Source: Acidaminobacter sp964416305 (lineage in GTDB: Bacteria; Bacillota; Clostridia; Peptostreptococcales; Acidaminobacteraceae). Taken from it: a stretch of DNA of 64,000 nt. Positions 17,222 to 24,784 of the stretch are shown here, piece after piece (positions within the stretch are counted from its first letter, which is position 1; every line of letters begins with the position of its first letter). The stretch is from positions 49,683 through 113,682 of the forward strand of contig CAYQDM010000011.1 of the NCBI GenBank assembly GCA_964416305.1. The letters run 5' to 3'. The position numbers and the translations under genes are program-made. The notes beneath the pieces are model-generated. The model was given only the letters and a program-made list of their open reading frames with translations, was not told the origin of the DNA and did not search any database.

Positions 17222-18161
17222 TCCTTCAGTTCAGAAAAAAATGGCAACACGCGAAGCTTATGGAGAAATTTTGGCAGAACTTGGCGGAAAATACCCAGAG
17301 ATCGTCGCTTTGGATGCGGATCTTTCCAAATCAACGAAAACGGATGTGTTTGCCAAGAAGTTTCCGGAGCGCTTTTTCGACATGGGCATAGCAGAGCAGA
17401 ACATGATGGGGGTTGCTGCCGGTATGGCTGCGGCTGGTCTGAAGCCGTTCGCAAGTACTTTTGCCATGTTCGCTGCAGGACGTGCTTTCGAGATCATTCG
17501 CAACTCTATTTGTTATCCAAATCTGAGTGTGCGCATCTGTGCGACGCATGCCGGTATTACTGTCGGGGAGGACGGGGCATCTCATCAAGCTATTGAAGAT
17601 CTTGCGCTGATGCGGGCGCTTCCTAATATGACGGTGATCCAACCATCGGACGGCGTGTCTGCCAAGGCGCTGATCGAAGCCAGCCTGGACATCAAGGGCC
17701 CGGTTTATGTGCGGCTGGGTCGTGCAGCAGTACCAATGCTCTATACAGCGGATACGGCCTTTGAGATTGGCAAGGCTATGACGCTGCGCGACGGATTTGA
17801 CGTGACTCTGATTGCTACAGGCATTATGGTCAACGAAGCAATGAAGGCCGCGGAGGCTTTAGCTGAGAAGAGCATCACAGTTCGGGTGCTTGATGTGCAC
17901 ACCCTCAAACCAATCGATTCTGAGGCAATCCTGAAAGCTGCTGCTGAGACTCAACTGATTGTAACGGCAGAAGAGCACAGCATTATAGGTGGACTTGGGT
18001 CCGCTGTCACTGAGGTGACAGCAGAGGGCTGCCCGGTTAAAGTGGTCCGGCTTGGAATTATGGATACTTTTGGCGAATCCGGCACACCGGAGGGGCTCAT
18101 GAATAAGTATGGCCTCACAGCAGACCATATCGCTCAGGTTGTTTTGAAAAATTTGAAATAA
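17214..18161 (+). CDS. Transketolase, C-terminal subunit
   Basis: The 315-aa protein carries the pyrimidine-binding and C-terminal domains of transketolase: FDMGIAEQNMMG near residue 54, ATHAGITVGEDGASHQ near 103, and a final domain ending LGIMDTFGESGTPE. ATG 17214 is chosen because GGAGG lies 8 nt before it; an upstream extension to 17142 lies within the N-subunit gene. It forms a heteromeric enzyme with the N-subunit. A strong terminator closes the pair. Confidence 0.93.
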   Translation: MSNPSVQKKMATREAYGEILAELGGKYPEIVALDADLSKSTKTDVFAKKFPERFFDMGIAEQNMMGVAAGMAAAGLKPFASTFAMFAAGRAFEIIRNSICYPNLSVRICATHAGITVGEDGASHQAIEDLALMRALPNMTVIQPSDGVSAKALIEASLDIKGPVYVRLGRAAVPMLYTADTAFEIGKAMTLRDGFDVTLIATGIMVNEAMKAAEALAEKSITVRVLDVHTLKPIDSEAILKAAAETQLIVTAEEHSIIGGLGSAVTEVTAEGCPVKVVRLGIMDTFGESGTPEGLMNKYGLTADHIAQVVLKNLK

Positions 18162-18195
18162 ACCGTCCGCATTGACGAATTAAAGTAAACTCAAA

Positions 18196-18238
18196 AGATG
18201 AGAAGAAGGCGAACTATCCTAATTCTCATCTTTTTTTT
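18196..18238 (+). terminator. Terminator of split transketolase operon
   Basis: Arms AGATGAGAA and TTCTCATCT around an 18-nt loop, followed by eight T. Confidence 0.9.
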
Positions 18239-18290
18239 CTAATTTTATAAAAAATTATGACGATTATGTAAAAAAGTCAACTTTCTTGTG

Positions 18291-18319
18291 TTGACAATCA
18301 ATTGTTCATTCAGTATAAT
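18291..18319 (+). promoter_or_regulatory. Sigma-A promoter of the ilv operon
   Basis: Perfect consensus TTGACA, a 17-nt spacer and TATAAT. Transcription should start near 18326, just before the T-box leader. Confidence 0.92.
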
Positions 18320-18325
18320 CCATTT

Positions 18326-18612
18326 AATACCTGATAAGAGCGTTGAAGGAGAGCTTCAGCGGCAAGGTCCTTTCAGAGAGTCCGTCACTTGGTGTGAGAC
18401 GGATAAGGGTCGCCGGTGGAACATCGCTCCGGAGCTTCCGGCTCGAACTAACAGTAGACCGGTACGGTTGTCCCCGTTAAAAGACTGGAATTCGCGACGT
18501 CGTGCGCCGATTCGAAGAGGCGGTTTTAAAACCGTAAAGTAGAGTGGTACCATGGGGAATCCCCCATCTCTACGAGCTGATTGAGCTCGTGGTGGTGGAG
18601 GGTCTTTTTTTT
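18326..18612 (+). promoter_or_regulatory. T-box leader, probably isoleucine-specific
   Basis: The leader contains the stem I signature AGAGAG (18375) followed by GTCCGTCACTTGGTG-like sequence. The T-box core AGTGGTACCATGG is at about 18544, and a terminator hairpin (ACGAGCT/AGCTCGT inner stem) ends in eight T near 18612. The specifier loop appears to be GAACATCGCTCC, giving ATC (isoleucine) at 18423-18425, closed by GGAG/CTCC. Uncharged tRNA-Ile would stabilise the antiterminator and switch on ilvNCDB. The short open frame across it is not a gene. Confidence 0.9.
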
Positions 18613-18655
18613 ATACCCGGAAGCGCCGACGAAAATAAGACAGGAGGTTATTAAA

Positions 18656-18877
18656 ATGACGAAGAAACTTCATGCCAAAGTCGATCATGGTGTAGATGGA
18701 CTCATTCGCGTCCTTAGCACATTGAGAAGAAGAGAGTTCGACGTCGTCGGCGTCGAGATGGAGGAACACGAAGGTGCCCTTTGGATCACACTCGATGCGC
18801 CGGATCAGACAACAGACCGTGCGCTGGAACATGTCAGAAAACTCTATGGCGTCCATGACGTCCGCTGGGTTCGATAA
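18656..18877 (+). CDS. ilvN: Acetolactate synthase small-subunit-like ACT protein
   Basis: This 73-aa protein is a bare ACT domain (VDHGVDGLIRVLSTLRRR, then VGVEMEEHEG and WITLDA). That length is closer to IlvM than to the roughly 160-aa IlvH/IlvN. As the first gene of the operon with ilvB, it is most likely the regulatory subunit that senses branched-chain amino acids for the acetolactate synthase at 21567. The start at 18656 has AGGAGG upstream; the extension back to 18581 lies in the T-box terminator. Confidence 0.8.
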   Translation: MTKKLHAKVDHGVDGLIRVLSTLRRREFDVVGVEMEEHEGALWITLDAPDQTTDRALEHVRKLYGVHDVRWVR

Positions 18878-18895
18878 AAAGGAGGAAATATTAAA

Positions 18896-19900
18896 ATGGC
18901 AAAGATGTATTACGAAAACGAAATTTCCAAAGAAGCACTCGCAGGTCAAACAGTCGCCGTCATTGGCTATGGAAGCCAAGGCCGCGCGCATGCCATGAAC
19001 CTAAAGGAGAGCGGATTTGACGTCGTGGTGGGTCTCTATGAAGGCAGCCCGTCCGTCAAGCGCGCTGAATCAGATGGGCTCAAAGCTGTCAGTGTTTCTG
19101 AAGCAGCACGTGTCGCAAATGTTGTCATGATTCTCGTTCCTGACGAGCGTCAGAAAAAGGTTTATGACGAGCATATCGCGCAGCACATCACAACCGGGAA
19201 ATCTCTCGTTTTCGCTCACGGCTTCAGCATCCACTTTGGACAAATTGTACCACCGGCTGATGTTGATGTTTTCATGATCGCACCTAAAGGCCCTGGCCAC
19301 CTGGTCAGAAGAGTCTATGAAGAAGGCCGCGGCGTTCCTGCCCTCGTTGCTGTTCATCAGAATGCTACCGGCAAAGCCCTTGACAAAGCCCTCGCGTATG
19401 CTGCCGGCATTGGCGCTGCAAGAGCAGGCGTTCTTGAGACCACTTTCAAAGAAGAAACTGAAACGGATCTCTTTGGAGAGCAGGCAGTTCTTTGCGGTGG
19501 CGCGACAGAACTCGTCAAAGCTGGCTTTGACACACTTGTCGAAGCAGGTTATCAAAAGGAAATCGCATATTTCGAGTGTCTCCACGAACTCAAGCTCATT
19601 GTTGACCTCCTTTATGAGGGCGGCTTTGAAAATATGCGTTTCAGCGTCAGCGACACGGCTGAGTATGGCGATTATATGATTGGCAAGCGCATCATTAACG
19701 ACGCAACTCGCGCCGAAATGAAGAAAGTTCTCGCAGAAATCCAAAGCGGCCAATTCGCTAAAGCTTGGATCGAAGAAAATGAAAAAGGCCGTCCTATTTT
19801 CAATAAAATTAAAGCTGCTGAACTTGAGCACCCGATTGTCGAAACAGGCAAGAATCTGCGTTCTATGATGTCGTGGATCAGACAGTCGGAGGTGAAATAA
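18896..19900 (+). CDS. ilvC: Ketol-acid reductoisomerase
   Basis: The 334-aa protein is a class I enzyme that isomerises and reduces acetolactate or acetohydroxybutyrate, needing Mg2+ and a nicotinamide cofactor. The nucleotide-binding GYGSQGRAHA is near residue 24, GPGHLVRR near 132, and the acidic metal ligands lie in DLFGEQAVLCGG near 191 and later ECLHELKL. The beta2-alphaB loop reads VGLYEGSPSV, with Tyr where Arg is common, which could affect NADPH/NADH preference (inference). It has its own GGAGG. Confidence 0.96.
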   Translation: MAKMYYENEISKEALAGQTVAVIGYGSQGRAHAMNLKESGFDVVVGLYEGSPSVKRAESDGLKAVSVSEAARVANVVMILVPDERQKKVYDEHIAQHITTGKSLVFAHGFSIHFGQIVPPADVDVFMIAPKGPGHLVRRVYEEGRGVPALVAVHQNATGKALDKALAYAAGIGAARAGVLETTFKEETETDLFGEQAVLCGGATELVKAGFDTLVEAGYQKEIAYFECLHELKLIVDLLYEGGFENMRFSVSDTAEYGDYMIGKRIINDATRAEMKKVLAEIQSGQFAKAWIEENEKGRPIFNKIKAAELEHPIVETGKNLRSMMSWIRQSEVK

Positions 19901-19901
19901 A

Positions 19902-21554
19902 GTGAAGAGCTCCGCTATGAAGAGCGGTGTGGAGAGAGCGCCACACCGCTCTCTTCTCAAAGCCCTGGGCCTCACCAACGAGCAGATCGAGCGTCCGCTC
20001 GTCGGCATTCTTCATGGCCACAATGAAATTGTTCCAGGACATACTCATCTCGACAAGCTGGTACTGGCAGTCAAAGAAGGTGTTCTGATGAATGGCGGCA
20101 TGCCTATCGCTGCACCGTTCATAGCTGTTTGCGACGGCATAGCCATGGGTCACAGAGGCATGAGATACAGCCTTCCAAGCCGTGAATTGATCGCCGACTC
20201 CATCGAAACTATGGTGATCGCCCACGCTTTTGACGCCCTCGTCATTATTCCTAACTGTGACAAAACAGTACCTGCCGCGCTGATGGCTGCGGCCAGACTG
20301 GACATCCCAACGGTGATCGTCAGCGGCGGCGCGATGCTTGCCGGCAAGACCAAGGATAAAGTGACAGATTTGACGACCGTCTTTGAAGGCGTTGGCCGCC
20401 ACTCCCAAGGCGGTATGACCGACGAGGAGATCGACGACCTCGAAAACAGCGCCTGCCCAACGTGTGGTTCCTGCTCAGGCATGTTTACCGCAAACTCCAT
20501 GAACTGTCTTACAGAGGCGCTTGGCATGGGACTTCCTGGCAACGGTACTATTCCGGCAGTATACGCAGATCGCACGCGACTTGCGAAGATGGCTGGCGCA
20601 ACCGTCATGAAACTGTTCCAAGAGAATAAGACCCCAAGTCAGATTATGACACCGGAAGCCTTCGAAAATGCCCTTGCAGTAGATATGGCCCTTGGCGGTT
20701 CAAGCAATACAATTCTCCACTTGACTGCGATCGCGGCTGAATTTGATTTCGCTCTCGATCTCCGACGCGTGGACGAGATCAGCAAAACAACTCCAAACCT
20801 TTGCCGACTAAGCCCTGCAGGTCCTTACCACATTGAAGACCTTCATGATGCCGGCGGCATCAGCACGGTCATCAAAGCTCTCGGTGCGATTGGGCGCTTT
20901 GACCTAACCCAGCAAACGGTGGACGGTACTTTTGAAACTAGAGTCTCAAGAGCCAAATTGCCGGATGGGAAGGTCATCGCTAAAACGGAGGCCCCTTATT
21001 CAGAGCAGGGTGGTATAAAAATCCTGTTTGGCAATATTGCACCGGAAGGTGCGGTCGTGAAACAATCGGCTGTCTCACCGAAAATGAGAAAATTTGAAGG
21101 CCGTGCCAGAGTCTTCGAATCAGAAGAAGGCGCCACAGCGGCACTGCTTTCAGGCAAGATAGAAAAGGGCGATATTGTCGTCATTCGCTATGAAGGACCA
21201 AAAGGCGGCCCGGGAATGCGCGAAATGCTGGCGCCGACCTCGACCCTCAGCGGTCTTGGCTTGGATGAACACGTCGCTCTGCTGACGGATGGCCGTTTCT
21301 CGGGTGCGACCCGTGGTGGTGCGATTGGCCACATTTCACCTGAAGCCTACGAAGGCGGTCCAATCGCTTTCGTTGCTGAAGGGGATACCATCTCTTTTGA
21401 CCTCGACAAAGGTACCTTGAACGTCGACGTCGAACCTGAGATTTGGGAAGCGCGCAAGGCAAACTGGTCAGCTCCAGAAAAACCGGTGACCGGATATCTC
21501 AAAAAATACAGGGCAAGCGTCACCTCTGCATCCAAGGGCGCGATTTGCCGCTAG
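19902..21554 (+). CDS. ilvD: Dihydroxy-acid dehydratase
   Basis: This 550-aa Fe-S dehydratase gives 2-keto acids for valine and isoleucine. Cluster cysteines are visible in PNCDKTVPA near residue 112 and CPTCGSCSGMFTANSM near 185; the C-terminal TDGRFSGATRG is near 464. The GTG start lies 1 nt after the ilvC stop, and a GGAGGTG lies inside the ilvC end. Third gene of the T-box operon. Confidence 0.96.
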   Translation: MKSSAMKSGVERAPHRSLLKALGLTNEQIERPLVGILHGHNEIVPGHTHLDKLVLAVKEGVLMNGGMPIAAPFIAVCDGIAMGHRGMRYSLPSRELIADSIETMVIAHAFDALVIIPNCDKTVPAALMAAARLDIPTVIVSGGAMLAGKTKDKVTDLTTVFEGVGRHSQGGMTDEEIDDLENSACPTCGSCSGMFTANSMNCLTEALGMGLPGNGTIPAVYADRTRLAKMAGATVMKLFQENKTPSQIMTPEAFENALAVDMALGGSSNTILHLTAIAAEFDFALDLRRVDEISKTTPNLCRLSPAGPYHIEDLHDAGGISTVIKALGAIGRFDLTQQTVDGTFETRVSRAKLPDGKVIAKTEAPYSEQGGIKILFGNIAPEGAVVKQSAVSPKMRKFEGRARVFESEEGATAALLSGKIEKGDIVVIRYEGPKGGPGMREMLAPTSTLSGLGLDEHVALLTDGRFSGATRGGAIGHISPEAYEGGPIAFVAEGDTISFDLDKGTLNVDVEPEIWEARKANWSAPEKPVTGYLKKYRASVTSASKGAICR

Positions 21555-21566
21555 GAGGAACCGCTT

Positions 21567-23258
21567 GTGAATGGCGCGGAAGCTATCATCAAAACACTTA
21601 TAGACGCAGGTGTGGGAACCGTTTTCGGTTACCCAGGCGGCGCAGTCATACCGCTCTATCACGAGCTGTATAAATATCAGGATCAGATTCATCATGTCCG
21701 CCTGACCCACGAGCAGCATGTCGTGCATGCGGCCGATGGTTACGCCAGAGCCACCGGAAATGTGGGCGTATGTTTTGTGACCTCCGGACCGGGCGCGACA
21801 AATACCGTCACGGGGATTGCCACAGCGTTTATCGATTCCATTCCGTTGGTCGTTCTCGCAGGTCAGGTACCAAGCAGTTTGTTGGGTCTGGATTCTTTCC
21901 AGGAAATCGACATCACCGGCATTACTATGTCCATTACCAAGCATAATGTGCTGGTGCGTTCCATGAAAGATCTGATTCCAACTTTAATTGAAGCTATGGA
22001 AATTGCGGTCTCGGGCAGACCCGGCCCAGTGCTCGTCGATATTCCGAAAGATTTTTTCCTTTCGGAGTGGACCCCGGAAATGTCCAGAGAAGTTCGCAAA
22101 ACCCATGAAACGCTGCACGGTTTGGATGAAGCACAGCTCGACCAAGTCGCATCACTGTTCGAAAATTCTCAGCGCCCGCTGATCTATGCCGGCGGCGGCG
22201 TCAGACTTTCAGGCAGTGAAGTGGAACTAAAAACCCTGGCAGAGTCCCTGGATGCGCCTGTCCTCAATACTTTGATGGGTCTTGGAAGTTTCCCGAGAAA
22301 TCATAAGCTTTCCTTTGGCATTGCCGGCATGCACGGCTCCAAGATCGCCAACCGTATGATGAATGAAGCGGATGTGATCCTGACCATAGGTGCAAGATTC
22401 AGCGACAGAGTCATCGGTGATCCGTCAAAGTTTGCACAACAGGCAAAAATAATTCATCTGGATGTCGATAAAACTGAAATCGACAAAAATATTCCTGTGG
22501 CACTGTCGCTGGTCGGAGATGTCAAAACCATGATCCGCCAGATCGCAGAAAGACTGGGCGTGCGTCGCCATGAGACTTGGCTGCAGGAAATCTCGAATTA
22601 CGATAAGCCCGCTTTCAAAAATAAATACGCGTTGACACCTCAAAACGTATTTGGCGCACTGAATGAGCGAATGGATGAAAATACGCTCTTTGCAACAGAT
22701 GTCGGTCAGCATCAAATGTGGGCTGCGCAATATCTCGAGTTTCAGGGCATCAGAAACTGGGTGACTTCAGGCGGGCTAGGCACCATGGGCTTTGGCCTTG
22801 GCGCCGCCATTGGCGCTAAAGTTGCTTGTCCTCACAAAAAAGTTTATCTGATTACGGGCGACGGCAGCTTCAGGATGAACATGAACGAACTTGCCTCCCT
22901 GGCGGAGCATAATTTAAAAGTAGACATCATTCTCTTTAAAAACAATGCCCTCGGTATGGTCAGGCAATGGCAGAAAATGTTCCAGAGCGGTGTTTACAGC
23001 GAAACGGACATTCAAGACGTCATTGACTTTGAGAAACTGGCCAGTGCATTTGGACTCAAGGGGAAAGTGATCTATACAACAGAGGCGTTTTCCGAAGCGC
23101 TTGACGCTGCTGAAAAAGATCCGGTCGCGAATTTGATTGTCGTTGAATTGAATCCCAATATCAATGTCCTCCCGATCATTCCTCCAGGCAAGTCCATCGC
23201 AGACTCCATAGAGGACTGGGAAGAGGCGGATATTGCACCGCCTGCCGGGAGCCTTTAA
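21567..23258 (+). CDS. ilvB: Acetolactate synthase large subunit
   Basis: This 563-aa TPP and FAD enzyme condenses pyruvate with pyruvate or 2-ketobutyrate. It shows GYPGGAVIPLYHEL near residue 19, the catalytic Glu in LTHEQHVVHAADGYAR near 46, TSGPGATN near 72, the FAD region, and the TPP motif GDGSFRMNMNELAS near 430. GTG start with AGGAGG upstream. It is separated from its small subunit by ilvC and ilvD, an unusual but workable order. Confidence 0.96.
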   Translation: MNGAEAIIKTLIDAGVGTVFGYPGGAVIPLYHELYKYQDQIHHVRLTHEQHVVHAADGYARATGNVGVCFVTSGPGATNTVTGIATAFIDSIPLVVLAGQVPSSLLGLDSFQEIDITGITMSITKHNVLVRSMKDLIPTLIEAMEIAVSGRPGPVLVDIPKDFFLSEWTPEMSREVRKTHETLHGLDEAQLDQVASLFENSQRPLIYAGGGVRLSGSEVELKTLAESLDAPVLNTLMGLGSFPRNHKLSFGIAGMHGSKIANRMMNEADVILTIGARFSDRVIGDPSKFAQQAKIIHLDVDKTEIDKNIPVALSLVGDVKTMIRQIAERLGVRRHETWLQEISNYDKPAFKNKYALTPQNVFGALNERMDENTLFATDVGQHQMWAAQYLEFQGIRNWVTSGGLGTMGFGLGAAIGAKVACPHKKVYLITGDGSFRMNMNELASLAEHNLKVDIILFKNNALGMVRQWQKMFQSGVYSETDIQDVIDFEKLASAFGLKGKVIYTTEAFSEALDAAEKDPVANLIVVELNPNINVLPIIPPGKSIADSIEDWEEADIAPPAGSL

Positions 23259-23303
23259 AAGCAGTTTGAAGAGATCATGACCAACTGAACGAAAAAAATC
23301 AGT

Positions 23304-23358
23304 GAGGCGGCGCTAAGGTTGTCGGTGAATCCGGGACCTTTGTGCCGCCTCCTTTTTT
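23304..23358 (+). terminator. Terminator of ilvNCDB
   Basis: Arms GAGGCGGC and GCCGCCTC around a 32-nt loop, followed by C and six T. Confidence 0.85.
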
Positions 23359-23400
23359 GCGCTAAAATGACAAATAATACCTGTGGTACATTGGGGGCGT

Positions 23401-23429
23401 TTGACCGATTCGGGTAAGTCCTGTATAAT
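23401..23429 (+). promoter_or_regulatory. Sigma-A promoter of S1-domain gene
   Basis: TTGACC, a 17-nt spacer and TATAAT, 35 nt before the start codon. Confidence 0.85.
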
Positions 23430-23463
23430 AAGAGTATTCTGAATGATACAAGGGGTGGAACTG

Positions 23464-24639
23464 ATGACGGAAAATGAGATGACAATGGAAGAGCTCATGG
23501 GCGATATCGATAAATCGATGACGCGTCTGAACCAGGGTGATTGCGTTGAGGGCACAGTCATGTCCAACAATGGAGAAGAACTGGTCGTCAATTTGGAGCT
23601 TATGACAGATGGCGTGATGCCAAAGAGTGAAATGGATTTTGAAGATGGTTCGTCCATTGAGAGCGTCCAGGTCGGCACCAAAATGCAGTTCGTTGTGCTT
23701 AAGGAAGATGACGGGCAAGGCAATGTCGTCCTTTCAAGAAAACGCGCAGTGGCGCTCGACGTCTGGGATGAAATCAACCAGTCCCTCGAAAGCGGACTCC
23801 CGTTGAATGTAAAGGTCACCGAAGTGGTGAAGGGCGGCGTCGTCGGCAAATTTAAAGGTGTTCGATTCTTCATGCCGGCATCGCAGGTTCGCCTGGAGCG
23901 CGTCGAAGATCTGAATCAAGTGGTCGGTGAGACCATGGATGTCGTGGCTATTGAAGTAAGAAACAAAAAAGACTTCGTGGTTTCGGGCAGAAAATATCTC
24001 GAAGCGCAGCGCGTACTTAAAGAAGAGGAAATCTACAAAACCCTTCAACCGGGCGAAACGGTAGAAGGTGTTGTCAGACGTCTTGCGGACTTTGGCGCGT
24101 TCGTTGATATTGGCGGCGTGGACGGACTCGTGCATTTGAGCGAACTCTCCTGGAAGCGCGTCAAGAGCGCTTCTGAAGTCGTGTCTGTCGGAGACAAGGT
24201 CAAAGTCACAGTGTTGAATGTGGACCCTGAAAAGCACAGAATTTCACTGCGCTTGGCGGATTATGTCAATAATCCATGGAGCACAGTTAACGAGCACTAT
24301 CACGTGGATGAGATCGTTACAGGGGTCGTGAGAAGACTTCAACCTTTCGGCGCTTTTGTAGAGCTCGCGGACGGTCTTGAAGGTCTGGTGCACGTTTCTC
24401 AGATTTCAGACGCTCGGGTGGAGAAACCTTCTGATGTTCTGTCCGTTGGACAAGAGGTCAAAGTAAGAATACTTGGCATTGACGCAGATCAGCAGCGCAT
24501 CTCGCTGAGCATTAAAGCCGCTCAGGACAACGGAGAGGATGCTTATACCGCTTATGTTGAAGAAGAAGAAGAGGCACCAAGTGCGACTTCAACTCTGGGC
24601 GATCTCTTTGGGGACAAATTTAAAGATTTTTTGAAATAG
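23464..24639 (+). CDS. Ribosomal protein S1-like protein with four S1 domains
   Basis: The 391-aa protein has four S1 RNA-binding domains, at about residues 15-85, 98-168, 187-258 and 272-345. The last two (GVVRRLADFGAFVDIG and GVVRRLQPFGAFVELA) are the most canonical. The C-terminus is acidic. Low-GC Gram-positive S1 homologues of about 380-400 aa bind mRNA and may assist translation initiation. The start at 23464 follows AAGGGGTGG; an ATG at 23443 upstream lacks an RBS. It has its own promoter and terminator. Confidence 0.9.
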   Translation: MTENEMTMEELMGDIDKSMTRLNQGDCVEGTVMSNNGEELVVNLELMTDGVMPKSEMDFEDGSSIESVQVGTKMQFVVLKEDDGQGNVVLSRKRAVALDVWDEINQSLESGLPLNVKVTEVVKGGVVGKFKGVRFFMPASQVRLERVEDLNQVVGETMDVVAIEVRNKKDFVVSGRKYLEAQRVLKEEEIYKTLQPGETVEGVVRRLADFGAFVDIGGVDGLVHLSELSWKRVKSASEVVSVGDKVKVTVLNVDPEKHRISLRLADYVNNPWSTVNEHYHVDEIVTGVVRRLQPFGAFVELADGLEGLVHVSQISDARVEKPSDVLSVGQEVKVRILGIDADQQRISLSIKAAQDNGEDAYTAYVEEEEEAPSATSTLGDLFGDKFKDFLK

Positions 24640-24657
24640 AATAGTTATTTATAGGGG

Positions 24658-24713
24658 GAAGTTGTACAGCCGGGACGTCGAGAATCGATTTTCGGTGAGC
24701 AACTTCTCTTTTT
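24658..24713 (+). terminator. Terminator of S1-domain gene
   Basis: GAAGTTG pairs with CAACTTC across a 35-nt loop containing a smaller hairpin, followed by TCTTTTT. Confidence 0.7.
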
Positions 24714-24784
24714 GATTTATATTCAAGGTTATAGTCTTTTTTTGCAGGGTATAAACGACCATGTCAAGGAAGGAGGAACAAGTG

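Noticed and set aside
18288..18542. 84-aa frame before ilvN
   Set aside because: Lies in the T-box leader; sequence is explained by RNA structure.
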